Positions 41,428 to 50,696 of a DNA stretch of 64,000 nt are shown here, piece by piece (position 1 is the stretch's first letter; the number at the start of each line of letters is the position of its first letter). A model generated the notes under the pieces. The model saw nothing but the letters and a program-made list of their open reading frames with translations. It was not told the DNA's origin and searched no databases. The position numbers and the translations under genes were made by a program. Where the stretch lies: contig NZ_CP149514.1 of assembly GCF_045291545.1 (NCBI RefSeq), positions 620,001 to 684,000 of the forward strand, read 5' to 3'. This stretch comes from Gallaecimonas sp045291545. Its GTDB lineage: Bacteria; Pseudomonadota; Gammaproteobacteria; Enterobacterales; Gallaecimonadaceae.

Positions 41428-41464
41428 GGTACTCTCCTGAGGTTTTATGCCGCGCCATTGCAAC

Positions 41465-41494
41465 AAAAAGGCCTCGCAACGGCGAGGCCTTTTT
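41465..41494. terminator. Intrinsic terminator downstream of prs
   Basis: Stem AAAAAGGCCTCGC / GCGAGGCCTTTTT with a four-base loop; symmetrical A and T runs. It separates prs from the YciI gene on the same strand. Confidence 0.88.
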
Positions 41495-41559
41495 GAGCAA
41501 CAAGCCGTTACCGGTGACGCCCTTGTTGGCGCCGGGTGCGGCTTTTTTGTGGTTGGCGA

Positions 41560-42504
41560 TTACTCAAACATGGCCGAGATGGATTCCTCGTTGGACACCC
41601 GGCGAATGGCTTCGGCCAGCATGCTCGACAGCGTCAGCTGGGTAACCTTGCCGCACTGCTTCATGGCTTCTGACAGCGGCACGGTATCGGTAACCACCAC
41701 CTGATCGATACAGGAATTGGTGATGTTATCGGCGGCGTTGCCGGAGAACACCGGGTGCGTGGCATAGGCAAAGACGCTGCGGGCACCGTGCTTTTTCAGT
41801 GCTTCGGCGGCTTTGCAAAGGGTGCCGCCGGTGTCGATCATGTCGTCAACAATAATACAGTCGCGGCCTTGTACGTCACCGATGATGTTCATGACTTGCG
41901 CTTCATTGGCGCGGGGGCGACGTTTGTCGATGATCGCCAAATCGGTGTCGTTGAGCAGTTTGGCCACTGCCCGGGCTCGCACTACACCGCCAATATCGGG
42001 GCTGACTACCACCGGGCGGTCAAAATTTTGCGCCTTCATGTGCTCAAGCAGTACCGGCGTACCAAAGACGTTATCCACCGGTACATCGAAAAAGCCCTGG
42101 ATCTGCTCAGCGTGCAGATCGACAGTCAGCACCCGGTCAACGCCGACATTGGACAGGAAGTCAGCCACAACCTTGGCGGTGATCGGCACCCGTGCAGAAC
42201 GCACCCGGCGATCCTGGCGGGCATAGCCAAAATACGGCATGACTGCGGTAATACGACCGGCTGAGGCGCGGCGCAAGGCGTCAACCATCACCACCAGCTC
42301 CATCAGGTTGTCGTTGGTGGGTGCACAGGTGGACTGGATGATGAAAACGTCCAGGCCGCGTACATGGTCGTGGAGTTGGACGCTGATTTCGCCGTCACTA
42401 AAACGGCCTACGTCAGCATCACCCAGGGGGATGTACAGGCGGTCGGCGATTTTCTTCGCCAGTTCGGGAATGGCATTACCAGCGAAAAGCTTGATGTCAG
42501 GCAC
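41560..42504 (-). CDS. prs: Ribose-phosphate pyrophosphokinase, GTG start
   Basis: The 314-residue enzyme makes PRPP from ribose 5-phosphate and ATP for nucleotide, His, Trp and NAD synthesis. It carries PDIKLFAGNAIPELAKKIAD, the YFGYARQDRR ATP loop, VLTVDLHAEQIQGFF and the PRPP-binding motif IIVDDMIDTGGTL. The start is GTG, eight bases after a GAGGT-type ribosome site; E. coli prs also begins with GTG. It follows ispE on the same strand in the conserved lolB-ispE-prs order. Confidence 0.97.
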   Translation of the reverse strand: MPDIKLFAGNAIPELAKKIADRLYIPLGDADVGRFSDGEISVQLHDHVRGLDVFIIQSTCAPTNDNLMELVVMVDALRRASAGRITAVMPYFGYARQDRRVRSARVPITAKVVADFLSNVGVDRVLTVDLHAEQIQGFFDVPVDNVFGTPVLLEHMKAQNFDRPVVVSPDIGGVVRARAVAKLLNDTDLAIIDKRRPRANEAQVMNIIGDVQGRDCIIVDDMIDTGGTLCKAAEALKKHGARSVFAYATHPVFSGNAADNITNSCIDQVVVTDTVPLSEAMKQCGKVTQLTLSSMLAEAIRRVSNEESISAMFE

Positions 42505-42563
42505 GGTAAGGACCTCAGGGGCATTGTAGGTTCAGTGTTGACCGGCAAAGCCGGCCTTGCAAA

Positions 42564-43412
42564 TCATGCCGGGATGGCGAGCCGCACATGCAGCGGTGAC
42601 CGATTCATCCCCTTGGCGATAAAGCCCTGCCATGGCGGTGGCAGTTGGGCCAGGGTCGCGGCAGCGTCCGCCTGGCGGTCAAAACGCGCAAACAGGCAGC
42701 TGCCGGTACCCGTCATCCTTGTCGGCGCGTATTCTAGCAACCACGAAAAAACCTTTTCAATAATGGGGTACTGCTTAAAAACCACAGCTTCGCAATCGTT
42801 TTCCCATTCTGTGGGCTGGATCGCGTCAATGACCCGCCTTGGCGTGTCACGCGTCAGCGCCGGATGCTGAAATACCGAAGCGGTGTTGACCTCTACCGGT
42901 GGTTTGACCACCAAAAACCAGGGCGTGTCTGGGCGGGCAGGCTGAAAGCGCTCACCGACCCCTTCTGCATAAGCGGCCCGGCCATGCACAAAAACCGGCA
43001 CATCGGCTCCCAAAGTCAGCCCTAACACCGCCAGGCGCTCGAGGCTAATATGCGTTTGCCAGAGCTGGTTGAGGCCCAGCAGGGTTGTCGCCGCATCTGA
43101 CGAACCGCCGCCCAGGCCACCGCCCATGGGTAACACTTTGTCGACACGAATGTCCGCGCCGAACGGGCTGGCGCTGTCGGTTTGCAATAGCCGGGCGGCG
43201 CGCACGATCAGGTTGTCATCGTGGGCAACCCCTGACATCTCACCGTGCAGGTGGATTTGGCCATCATCACGGCGCTGAAAATGCAGCTGGTCGCTGTAAT
43301 CGAGAAATTGAAACAGGGTTTGCAGCTCATGATAGCCGTCCGGCCGCTGGCCGGTAATAAACAAAAAGCGATTCAGTTTTGCCGGTGCCGGCAGGCTCAG
43401 CGTGGTTGCCAT
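42564..43412 (-). CDS. ispE: 4-diphosphocytidyl-2-C-methyl-D-erythritol kinase
   Basis: The 282-residue GHMP kinase phosphorylates CDP-ME in the MEP isoprenoid pathway. It starts with SLPAPAKLNRFLFITGQRPDG, and its ATP-binding motif is VLPMGGGLGGGSSDAATTLL. The third motif (MTGTGSCLFARFD) is present near the end. Its start lies within the last codons of lolB (16-base overlap), so the two are translationally coupled. It supplies the step between IspD and IspF, encoded at 13.5-14.6 kb. Confidence 0.96.
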   Translation of the reverse strand: MATTLSLPAPAKLNRFLFITGQRPDGYHELQTLFQFLDYSDQLHFQRRDDGQIHLHGEMSGVAHDDNLIVRAARLLQTDSASPFGADIRVDKVLPMGGGLGGGSSDAATTLLGLNQLWQTHISLERLAVLGLTLGADVPVFVHGRAAYAEGVGERFQPARPDTPWFLVVKPPVEVNTASVFQHPALTRDTPRRVIDAIQPTEWENDCEAVVFKQYPIIEKVFSWLLEYAPTRMTGTGSCLFARFDRQADAAATLAQLPPPWQGFIAKGMNRSPLHVRLAIPA

Positions 43413-43954
43413 TGATTGATCTGCAATTTGATAAACAGTGAGTCACGACGAATGCTTAGCGCCCCGGGTAACCAGCGGCCTGCTTGCTGCTGGTAATGGC
43501 TGAAGCGCACCTGCCAGGGGCCGCTTGCCAGGCTCTGTAACTGCCCCTGGGCGTTATGTGCCGTGACGGTATCGTGACTGCCGGCCTGGCCAAGCAGCCA
43601 GTGGTTGAAGCTGCTAATGGGCAGTTGCCAGCCGGTCAGCCGGTATAAAAGCCGCTGTGGGTCGCTGTCGTGGTAGGTGCCGTCACCGTTAACCAGAGTG
43701 ACCTGGCCTGGCTGGCCATCCAGGCTGAGAATGCGGGTACCCAGAAAGCTGGTCAATTTCAGACTGTATTGCTGACCCAGGTGTTGCCAGTAAAGATTGG
43801 CGCTGTGGCGCTCTTTGGGGGTAATAATGGCTACCTTGCCCAGTAACGCATACCGGTTCAACGGCGCTGACGGGGCTGGCCACTGGCCCTGAGGGGCACT
43901 GGCGCAACCGGCAAAAAGTAACGTCAGCAAAACGATGAGGCTGTATTTTTTCAT
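43397..43954 (-). CDS. lolB: Outer-membrane lipoprotein receptor LolB
   Basis: The 185-residue lipoprotein accepts lipoproteins from LolA and inserts them into the outer membrane. The signal peptide ends in LFAGC (Cys17). The mature protein has the LolA/LolB half-barrel features: RYALLGKVAIITPKERHSANLYW, GTRILSLDGQPGQVTLV and LTGWQLPISSFNHWLLG, the last being the family's most conserved stretch. It is divergent from hemA, as in E. coli, and heads lolB-ispE-prs. Confidence 0.94.
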   Translation of the reverse strand: MKKYSLIVLLTLLFAGCASAPQGQWPAPSAPLNRYALLGKVAIITPKERHSANLYWQHLGQQYSLKLTSFLGTRILSLDGQPGQVTLVNGDGTYHDSDPQRLLYRLTGWQLPISSFNHWLLGQAGSHDTVTAHNAQGQLQSLASGPWQVRFSHYQQQAGRWLPGALSIRRDSLFIKLQINQWQPR

Positions 43955-44051
43955 GGCGGCCAGTATAGCGGTGCAGGCCGTGACGTTTCCATGCTTGATG
44001 TTTTTTCAGTAGAATTGCCGACGCCAATTGCACTGAGACCCACCGCTTCCA

Positions 44052-45311
44052 ATGACCCTGCTGGCTATCGGCATTAACCACAAAACGGCTCCTGTGGCCC
44101 TTCGTGAGAAGGTGGCCTTCGGGCCGGACAGTCTGCCTGTGGCGCTGGCCGAGCTGCCGCAGGTGCCTGGCGTGGCCGAGGCGGTGGTGTTGTCTACCTG
44201 TAACCGCACCGAGGTTTACTGCCACGGCGATGACCCGCAGTCGGTCAGCCGCTGGTTGGCACAGTTTCATCAGCTCAGTGATGCCGAATTGGCGCCACAT
44301 CTGTATATCCATCAGGGCGATGCCGCCATTGGCCACCTGCTACGAGTTGCCTGTGGGCTGGATTCACTGGTGTTAGGCGAACCACAGATCCTCGGACAAT
44401 TGAAACAGGCATATACCCAGGCCCGCCAGGCCGGCACTGTGGCGCAATTACTCGATAAACTGTTCCAGCACGGTTTTCACGTTGCCAAAGAAGTGCGCAC
44501 CAAAACTGATATTGGTGCCAGTGCGGTGTCCGTTGCTTATGCTGCGGTGTCGCTGGCACGGCGTATTTTCCCGAACCTGGCCGATACCCAGGTGTTGCTG
44601 ATCGGTGCCGGTGAAACCATTGAACTGGTGGCCACCCACCTGCGTGAGCAGGGCGTGAACAAACTGATGGTGGCCAACCGTACCTTGGCCCGCGCCGAAG
44701 GGCTGGCCGCGCACATCGGGGGCCAGGCCATGACTCTGGAAGCACTGCCGGAGCATCTGCACAAAGCGGATATTGTGATTGGCTCTACTGCCAGCCCCTT
44801 GCCCATCATCGGTAAGGGTGTGGTGGAACGGGCATTGAAACAGCGGCGCCACAAACCGATGTTTCTGGTGGATTTAGCTGTGCCTCGTGATATCGAAGAA
44901 GAAGTGGCAGAGCTGGATGATGCCTTTTTGTATACAGTCGACGACTTGCAGCACATCATCGATGAAAACCGTGCCCGCCGCGAAGCGGCGGCGGCCGATG
45001 CTGAGCATATGATCCTGGAGCAGGTGCAGCAGTTTGCCAACTGGCTCAATGGCCTGGTTGCCGTCGACCCCATTCGTGATTACCGTGCTCAGGCCGAACT
45101 GGTGCGCCAGGAGCTGGTGCAAAAGGCGCTGAACCAGCTGCAAAGTGGCGCCGATCCGCAAAAAGTTCTGGAACGGCTGTCCAGCCAACTGACTAACCGC
45201 CTGATCCACGACCCCACCAAGGCCCTGGCAGAAGCCGGCGCTAAAGGGGATTTTGCCCGTCTGGAAACCCTGCAGGACGCCCTGGGCCTGTCTGCTCGAG
45301 AGCCTTCATGA
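44052..45311 (+). CDS. hemA: Glutamyl-tRNA reductase
   Basis: The 419-residue enzyme reduces Glu-tRNA to glutamate-1-semialdehyde with NADPH, the first committed step of tetrapyrrole synthesis. It starts MTLLAIGINHKTAPVALREK; the catalytic Cys50 is in LSTCNRTEVY. The NADPH domain has VLLIGAGETIELVATHL, and the C-terminal dimerisation domain has RLIHDPTKAL. Length matches E. coli HemA (418). Its stop overlaps the prfA start (ATGA), the conserved hemA-prfA-prmC run. Confidence 0.97.
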   Translation: MTLLAIGINHKTAPVALREKVAFGPDSLPVALAELPQVPGVAEAVVLSTCNRTEVYCHGDDPQSVSRWLAQFHQLSDAELAPHLYIHQGDAAIGHLLRVACGLDSLVLGEPQILGQLKQAYTQARQAGTVAQLLDKLFQHGFHVAKEVRTKTDIGASAVSVAYAAVSLARRIFPNLADTQVLLIGAGETIELVATHLREQGVNKLMVANRTLARAEGLAAHIGGQAMTLEALPEHLHKADIVIGSTASPLPIIGKGVVERALKQRRHKPMFLVDLAVPRDIEEEVAELDDAFLYTVDDLQHIIDENRARREAAAADAEHMILEQVQQFANWLNGLVAVDPIRDYRAQAELVRQELVQKALNQLQSGADPQKVLERLSSQLTNRLIHDPTKALAEAGAKGDFARLETLQDALGLSAREPS

Positions 45312-46399
45312 ATCCATCCATTGTTGCCAAACTTGATAATCTGCAAGAGCGTTTTGAAGAAGTGCAGGCGCTGCTGTCTGAACCGGCAGTGATCGCCGAA
45401 CAGAGCCGTTTTCAGGCACTGTCGCGAGAATTTGGCCAACTGGAAAGTGTGACTGGCTGTTACCGCCAGTTGCAGCAGGCGCAGACTGATCTGCAAGACG
45501 CCGAAGACATGCTGGCGAGCGGCGACGCCGAGTTACAGGAGATGGCCCGCGAGGAAGTGGCCAGCGCCAAGGCACGCATCGACAGCCTGGAACAACAGCT
45601 ACAGATCCTGCTTTTGCCTAAAGATCCCAATGACGAGCGCAATGCTTACCTGGAGATCCGCGCCGGTGCCGGTGGTGACGAAGCGGCGATTTTTGCCGGT
45701 GATCTGTTTCGTTTATACAGCCGTTTTGCCGAGCGGCAGGGCTGGCGGCTGCAAGTGGTGTCAGCCCATGACGGTGAGCATGGTGGCTTTAAGGAAGTGA
45801 TTGCCCAGCTAAGCGGTGACGGCGTCTACGGCAAGCTCAAGTTTGAGTCCGGAGGCCACCGGGTGCAGCGGGTGCCGGCAACAGAATCGCAAGGGCGTAT
45901 TCATACCTCCGCCTGTACTGTTGCGGTGATGCCTGAAGTGCCTGATGCCGAAGCGGTGGATATCAACCCTGGCGATCTGCGTATTGATACCTTTCGTGCC
46001 TCCGGGGCCGGTGGCCAGCACGTTAACCGTACCGACTCGGCGGTGCGTATTACCCACTTGCCAACCGGTGTGGTGGTGGAGTGCCAGGAAGAGCGCTCGC
46101 AGCATAAAAACAAAGCCAAGGCCATGTCAGTGCTGGCATCACGCATTCAGGCTATGGAAGACGAAAAGCGCCGCCGTGAAGAAGAGGCCACGCGCCGCTC
46201 ACTGGTAGGCTCTGGCGATCGTTCCGAGCGTATACGCACTTATAATTTCCCGCAGGGGCGGGTCACCGACCACCGCATTAACCTGACTCTGTATCGCCTT
46301 GATGAAGTCATGGATGGCCAGCTGACCTTGCTGCTGGAGCCATTGCTGCAAGAACACCAGGCCGATCTGCTGGCGGCACTGGCCCAAGGTAACCAATGA
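45308..46399 (+). CDS. prfA: Peptide chain release factor 1
   Basis: The 363-residue factor reads UAA and UAG. The codon-recognition PAT motif is at 190-192 in RVPATESQGRIHTS, and GGQ at 235-237 in ASGAGGQHVNRTDSAVRITH positions in the peptidyl-transferase centre; its Gln is the target of PrmC, encoded next. The N-terminal coiled domain (to about 105) and C-terminal EERSQHKNKAKAM segment are intact. Both flanking genes overlap it by four bases. Confidence 0.97.
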   Translation: MNPSIVAKLDNLQERFEEVQALLSEPAVIAEQSRFQALSREFGQLESVTGCYRQLQQAQTDLQDAEDMLASGDAELQEMAREEVASAKARIDSLEQQLQILLLPKDPNDERNAYLEIRAGAGGDEAAIFAGDLFRLYSRFAERQGWRLQVVSAHDGEHGGFKEVIAQLSGDGVYGKLKFESGGHRVQRVPATESQGRIHTSACTVAVMPEVPDAEAVDINPGDLRIDTFRASGAGGQHVNRTDSAVRITHLPTGVVVECQEERSQHKNKAKAMSVLASRIQAMEDEKRRREEEATRRSLVGSGDRSERIRTYNFPQGRVTDHRINLTLYRLDEVMDGQLTLLLEPLLQEHQADLLAALAQGNQ

Positions 46400-47241
46400 C
46401 ACTGGCCGAGGCTCTGGCGCAGGGCCGCCAGTTACTGGCCGGTGGCGACTCGCCGGTACTGGATACGCAATTACTGTTGCAGCATGTTAGCGGCGCCACC
46501 CGGGTGCAATTGCTGGCCTACCCGGGGCGGCTGCTGACGGCCAGCCAGCAGCAGCATTTTTTAGCCTTGCTGGCCCGGCGCCAGCAGGGCGAACCTATAG
46601 CCCATTTACTGGGTGAACAAGAATTTTATGGCCTGCCCCTGGCCGTTAATGCCCACACACTGATCCCTCGTGCTGATACTGAAACCCTGGTAGATGCCGC
46701 CTTAGTGTTACCGGACAGCCCCAGACACTTTCTTGATCTGGGTACTGGCACCGGTGCTATTGCCATTGCGCTGGCCTATCACCGCCGGCACTGGCAGGGT
46801 GTGGCGGTAGAGCGTATTGCGGCGGCAGCGGAGCTGGCAGAGCGTAATGTGGCTCGGCATCAGGTGGCGGTGACGGTGCTTCATGGCAGCTGGTTTGCGC
46901 CAGTGGCCGGGCAGCGTTTTGGGCTGATAGTGGCCAACCCACCGTATATTGACCCGGCCGACCCGCACCTGCACCAAGGGGATGTGCGCTTTGAGCCACG
47001 CAGTGCCCTGACGGCTGATGACGCCGGCCTGGCGGATTTGCGTCATATCATCACCGCGGCGCCAGACTATCTGGAACCTGCAGGCTGGCTGATGCTGGAG
47101 CATGGTTATGATCAGGCCGAGGCGGTTAGCCGGTTATTAGTGCAGCAGGGCTTTACTCAGGTGCGCAGTATTCGCGATCTCGGTGGCAATCAGCGGGTTT
47201 CTCTTGGCTGCTGGCAAGACAACGCAGGCGTATTTGGGTAA
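46396..47241 (+). CDS. prmC: Peptide chain release factor N5-glutamine methyltransferase
   Basis: The 281-residue SAM enzyme methylates the Gln of the GGQ motif of release factors 1 and 2. An N-terminal helical domain (to about 75) is followed by the methyltransferase domain with FLDLGTGTGAIAIALAY as SAM motif and the diagnostic NPPY (181-184) that binds the glutamine amide. EPRSALTADDAGLADLRHI is also typical. Its start overlaps the prfA stop. A GGTAAC / GTTACC dyad lies between it and sirB2. Confidence 0.96.
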   Translation: MTLAEALAQGRQLLAGGDSPVLDTQLLLQHVSGATRVQLLAYPGRLLTASQQQHFLALLARRQQGEPIAHLLGEQEFYGLPLAVNAHTLIPRADTETLVDAALVLPDSPRHFLDLGTGTGAIAIALAYHRRHWQGVAVERIAAAAELAERNVARHQVAVTVLHGSWFAPVAGQRFGLIVANPPYIDPADPHLHQGDVRFEPRSALTADDAGLADLRHIITAAPDYLEPAGWLMLEHGYDQAEAVSRLLVQQGFTQVRSIRDLGGNQRVSLGCWQDNAGVFG

Positions 47242-47273
47242 AATGGTAACCCTTTTGTTACCTGAGTCCGGCC

Positions 47274-47660
47274 ATGGCGTTGCTTTACTCTTCCCTAAAA
47301 TATCTGCACGTACTGACCATCGTCGCCAGCCTGATATTACTGAGCTGGCGTTTTCTGCTGGACTGGCGTGGTCGCGACTGGCGGCAGCGCAAACTGTGGA
47401 CATTAACCCCGCGAATTGTTGATAGTCTGTTACTGCTCAGTGCTTTTGGCCTCTGTCTGTTGCTGGGCATGTTTCCTTTTCAAACCCCCTGGTTAACCGA
47501 AAAATTACTGGCCCTGGTGGCGTATGTGGTGCTGGCAGTGGTGGCGTTACAACCGCAACGGCGGCGCTTGATGCGGTTGTTTGCATTGTTAGGTGCCTAT
47601 GGTTGGATACTGTTTGCCGCCAAACTGGCGGTGACAAAAATGGCCCTGGTGGTTGGCTGA
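47274..47660 (+). CDS. sirB2: SirB2-family membrane protein
   Basis: A 128-residue protein with four predicted membrane helices, starting LYSSLKYLHVLTIVASLILLSWRF, the SirB2 family pattern with its conserved His. The biochemical role of the family is not known; the name comes from regulatory screens in Salmonella. It is in the conserved prmC-sirB2-sirB1-kdsA order and its stop overlaps the next start (TGATG). Confidence 0.9.
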   Translation: MALLYSSLKYLHVLTIVASLILLSWRFLLDWRGRDWRQRKLWTLTPRIVDSLLLLSAFGLCLLLGMFPFQTPWLTEKLLALVAYVVLAVVALQPQRRRLMRLFALLGAYGWILFAAKLAVTKMALVVG

Positions 47661-48463
47661 TGTTGTCGCCTGATCTTTGCCAGCGATTGGCCAGCCGTTC
47701 TGCCAGCCCCTTGCTCACGGCGCTGCACTTGGCGGCAGAGCTGTCGCAGCAGGATGTCAGAGCATTTGAACAGCGGCTGTTGACCTGGCGTGACAACCTT
47801 AACCTGCGCTTGGCCGATTGCCCGGCCAGTCAGCGGTTGGACAGCCTGCTGCGCTTTTTTTATCAGGAACTGGCGTTCAGCTCCGAGCAGGCGCAATACA
47901 CCAGCCAGGGTTGTTTACTGACGTCAGTAATTGGTGAGCGCCGGGGCGGCAGTGCTGCGCTTGGGCTATTGCTGCTGGATTTTGCCGACAATGCCGGTAT
48001 TCCCCTGCAAGGGATCAATTTTCCCACTCACCTGGTACTGACCAGCCCGTTGCAACCTGATGCCTTTTTTGACCCATTGGCTGGCCACTGGCACCCGCTG
48101 GCGGAGCTGGAGTTATGGCTGCGTGGCGCCAAAGGTAACTGGCAGCGCCTTGACGAACGCCACTTGCAACCGCTGGATAATCAGGGCCTGTTGCTGAAGC
48201 TGCTGGGGTCAACCAAAGGGGCACTGACCCGTGATGGCCGCTTGATGGAAGCGGTGAAGGTGACGCAGGCGATGGTTGAGCTGGACCCGGACGACCCCTA
48301 TCTTATTCGTGACCGTGGTTACCTGCTGGCGGAGCTGGAATGCGCCGAGCCGGCCCGGGACGATCTGAGCTACTTTATCGAGCAGTGCCCGGATGATCCG
48401 GCCTGCAGTTTGCTGAAAACCAAAATGGATGGCTTAACCGGGCAGGATGTAACCCTGCACTGA
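47660..48463 (+). CDS. sirB1: SirB1-family protein (transglutaminase-like plus TPR)
   Basis: A 267-residue cytoplasmic protein. The N-terminal half is the SirB1 transglutaminase-like domain (about 30-180) with RLDSLLRFFYQELAF, SVIGERRGGSAALGLLLLDFA and IPLQGINFPTHLVL; the active-site Cys seen in true transglutaminases is not evident. The C-terminal part has a TPR-like repeat (VTQAMVELDPDDPYLIRDRG). The frame is open upstream within sirB2 to 47603, but the ATG at 47660 overlaps the sirB2 stop and matches the family start. Function unknown; it travels with kdsA in many Gammaproteobacteria. Confidence 0.88.
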   Translation: MLSPDLCQRLASRSASPLLTALHLAAELSQQDVRAFEQRLLTWRDNLNLRLADCPASQRLDSLLRFFYQELAFSSEQAQYTSQGCLLTSVIGERRGGSAALGLLLLDFADNAGIPLQGINFPTHLVLTSPLQPDAFFDPLAGHWHPLAELELWLRGAKGNWQRLDERHLQPLDNQGLLLKLLGSTKGALTRDGRLMEAVKVTQAMVELDPDDPYLIRDRGYLLAELECAEPARDDLSYFIEQCPDDPACSLLKTKMDGLTGQDVTLH

Positions 48464-48489
48464 GCACCATCGACAAAGGAGCAATGACC

Positions 48490-49737
48490 ATGACCACGCC
48501 GCTGCTGACCAACGACGCGACGGTTCTGGGGCTGCTGGCCGTGTTACTGGGCCTGGTGTTTTATACCAGCCAGGCTGACAGCCCCTTCTGGAAGCGTTTT
48601 TATACCTTCGTACCGGCCCTGCTGCTGTGTTACTTCCTGCCGTCGCTGTTCAATAGTTTTGGGGTGATTGATGGCGAACATTCCAACCTGTATTACGTCG
48701 CCTCCCGCTACCTGTTGCCAGCTTGCTTGGTGTTGTTGTGCATGGCTATTGATTTCAAAGCTATTTTTGGCCTGGGGCCAAAAGCGCTGGTGATGTTTCT
48801 GGTTGGTACTCTGGGTATTCTCATCGGCGGCCCGCTGGCGATTGGTGTGATGAGCATCATCGACCCCAGTGCTATCGGTACTGAGCAGGGCTCGGATGCA
48901 CTCTGGCGCGGTATGACCACCATTGCCGGCTCCTGGATCGGCGGTGGTGCCAACCAGGCGGCCATGAAAGAAGTCTACGGGGTAGGCGACAGCATCTTTT
49001 CGGCGATGGTGACGGTAGATGTGATTGTGGCCAACATCTGGATGGCAGTACTGCTGTTTTTGGCCTCCCGCGCTGATGCCATCGATGCCCGCACCGGCGC
49101 CGATACCCGGGCTATCAGCCAGTTACGGGAGCGGGTCGAAGCCTTTCATGCCAAACATGCCCGCATTCCCAGTCTGCGCGATTTGATGCTGATTGTTGCG
49201 ATTGGTTTTGGCGCCACCGGCCTGGCCCATTTCACAGCTGATGTGGTTACACCGTGGATGGTGCAGCATGCCCCCTGGGGTGAGCGCTACAGCCTGCATT
49301 CGCACTTTTTCTGGATGATTATTACCGCCACCACCATTGGCCTGGTGCTGTCTTTTACTCGAGCCCGGCAACTGGAAGCGGCTGGAGCGTCCAAGGTGGC
49401 GTCCGCATTCTTATACATTCTGGTGGCCACTATCGGTATGAAAATGAATGTGTTGGCCATCAAGGATACCCCGGTTTATTTTGTCATCGGTGGTATCTGG
49501 ATGGCTTTTCATGCCGCCTTGATGCTGATTGTCGCCAAGCTTATTCGTGCCCCGCTGTTTTACATGGCGGTAGGTTCGCAGGCTAACGTCGGGGGAGCGG
49601 CCTCGGCGCCGGTGGTGGCCTCCGCTTTTCATCCGTCACTGGCACCGGTGGGGGTGTTACTGGCGGTACTGGGCTATGCCCTGGGTACTTATGTTGCCTG
49701 GCTTTGTGGCCAGTTAATGCAGTTTGTTGCAGCCTGA
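48490..49737 (+). CDS. DUF819-family membrane protein (YjcL-like)
   Basis: A 415-residue polytopic protein with about eleven to twelve membrane helices. Characteristic segments are FVPALLLCYFLPSLFNSFGV, PACLVLLCMAIDFKAIFGLG, GSWIGGGANQAAMKEVYGV and the late GSQANVGGAASAPVVASAFH, an inverted-repeat-type glycine/asparagine pair as in transporters with two-fold internal symmetry. The family is DUF819; substrates are not established. Two ATGs are available; the second (48490) is eight bases after AAAGGAG and is preferred to 48484. It lies between sirB1 and kdsA, where most relatives have those two adjacent. Confidence 0.85.
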   Translation: MTTPLLTNDATVLGLLAVLLGLVFYTSQADSPFWKRFYTFVPALLLCYFLPSLFNSFGVIDGEHSNLYYVASRYLLPACLVLLCMAIDFKAIFGLGPKALVMFLVGTLGILIGGPLAIGVMSIIDPSAIGTEQGSDALWRGMTTIAGSWIGGGANQAAMKEVYGVGDSIFSAMVTVDVIVANIWMAVLLFLASRADAIDARTGADTRAISQLRERVEAFHAKHARIPSLRDLMLIVAIGFGATGLAHFTADVVTPWMVQHAPWGERYSLHSHFFWMIITATTIGLVLSFTRARQLEAAGASKVASAFLYILVATIGMKMNVLAIKDTPVYFVIGGIWMAFHAALMLIVAKLIRAPLFYMAVGSQANVGGAASAPVVASAFHPSLAPVGVLLAVLGYALGTYVAWLCGQLMQFVAA

Positions 49738-49746
49738 GGATTTTAC

Positions 49747-50595
49747 ATGCAGGAAAATATTGCCATTGGTAGTCGTGTCGAAGTGGGCAATCTCAAGCCC
49801 TTTACACTTTTTGGTGGCATGAATGTGCTGGAGTCTCGTGATCTGGCGATGCGTATTTGTGAGCATTACGTCAATGTGACTGACAAGCTGGCGATCCCTT
49901 ACGTTTTCAAGGCCAGCTTTGATAAAGCCAACCGTTCCAGCATTCACTCTTATCGTGGCCCCGGTATGGAAGAGGGGCTGAAAATTTTTGAAGAAATCAA
50001 AAATACCTTCAATGTTCCGGTGATCACTGATGTTCACGAACCCTGGCAGGCAAAACCGGTGGCCGAGGTGTGTGATGTGATCCAATTGCCAGCGTTTTTG
50101 GCGCGTCAGACTGATCTGGTGGTCGCCATGGCGCAAACCGGGGCGGTGATCAATGTTAAAAAACCGCAGTTTCTGGCGCCCCATGAGATGCGCCATATCC
50201 TGAAAAAATTTGTGGAGGCCGGTAATCACACGGTCATGCTTTGCGAACGTGGCAGTAGCTTTGGCTACAACAACCTGGTGGTTGATATGCTGGGCATGGA
50301 TGAAATGAAACATTTCAATGTGCCGGTTATCTTTGATGCTACCCACGCACTGCAACGGCCCGGTGGCCGGGCCGATAGCGCCGATGGCCGCCGTGCTCAG
50401 GCTGCTGAGCTGGCGCGTAGTGGTATGGCGCTGGGCCTGGCGGGGCTGTTCATTGAAGCGCACCCCAACCCTGATGAGGCCAAATGTGACGGCCCCTGCG
50501 CATTACCGCTGGCGGCTCTGGAACCTTATTTGCGGCAAATGAAAGCGGTAGATGACTTGGTGAAGTCGTTCGAGCCACTGGATACCCGGAGTTAA
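49747..50595 (+). CDS. kdsA: 3-deoxy-8-phosphooctulonate (KDO-8-P) synthase
   Basis: The 282-residue enzyme condenses PEP and arabinose 5-phosphate to KDO-8-phosphate for lipopolysaccharide core synthesis. The TIM barrel shows FTLFGGMNVLESRDLAM, FKASFDKANRSSIHSYRGPG (in two parts), ITDVHEPWQAKPVAEVCDVIQLPAFLARQTDLV in pieces, and LCERGSSFGYNNLVVDM. Asn26-type rather than Cys at the metal position (GGMNVLES) places it in the metal-independent class. A terminator follows. Confidence 0.97.
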   Translation: MQENIAIGSRVEVGNLKPFTLFGGMNVLESRDLAMRICEHYVNVTDKLAIPYVFKASFDKANRSSIHSYRGPGMEEGLKIFEEIKNTFNVPVITDVHEPWQAKPVAEVCDVIQLPAFLARQTDLVVAMAQTGAVINVKKPQFLAPHEMRHILKKFVEAGNHTVMLCERGSSFGYNNLVVDMLGMDEMKHFNVPVIFDATHALQRPGGRADSADGRRAQAAELARSGMALGLAGLFIEAHPNPDEAKCDGPCALPLAALEPYLRQMKAVDDLVKSFEPLDTRS

Positions 50596-50596
50596 T

Positions 50597-50620
50597 AAAG
50601 CGGCTGCGGCCGCTTTTTTA
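50597..50620 (+). terminator. Intrinsic terminator of kdsA
   Basis: Stem AAAGCGGC / GCCGCTTT with a TGCG loop and T run. Confidence 0.85.
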
Positions 50621-50696
50621 CTGTGCTGGCTGCTGGCCAGTGCTTGCCATATAATCGCTCAACATTAGAAAAACTTATCAACCACTGAAGGTAGCC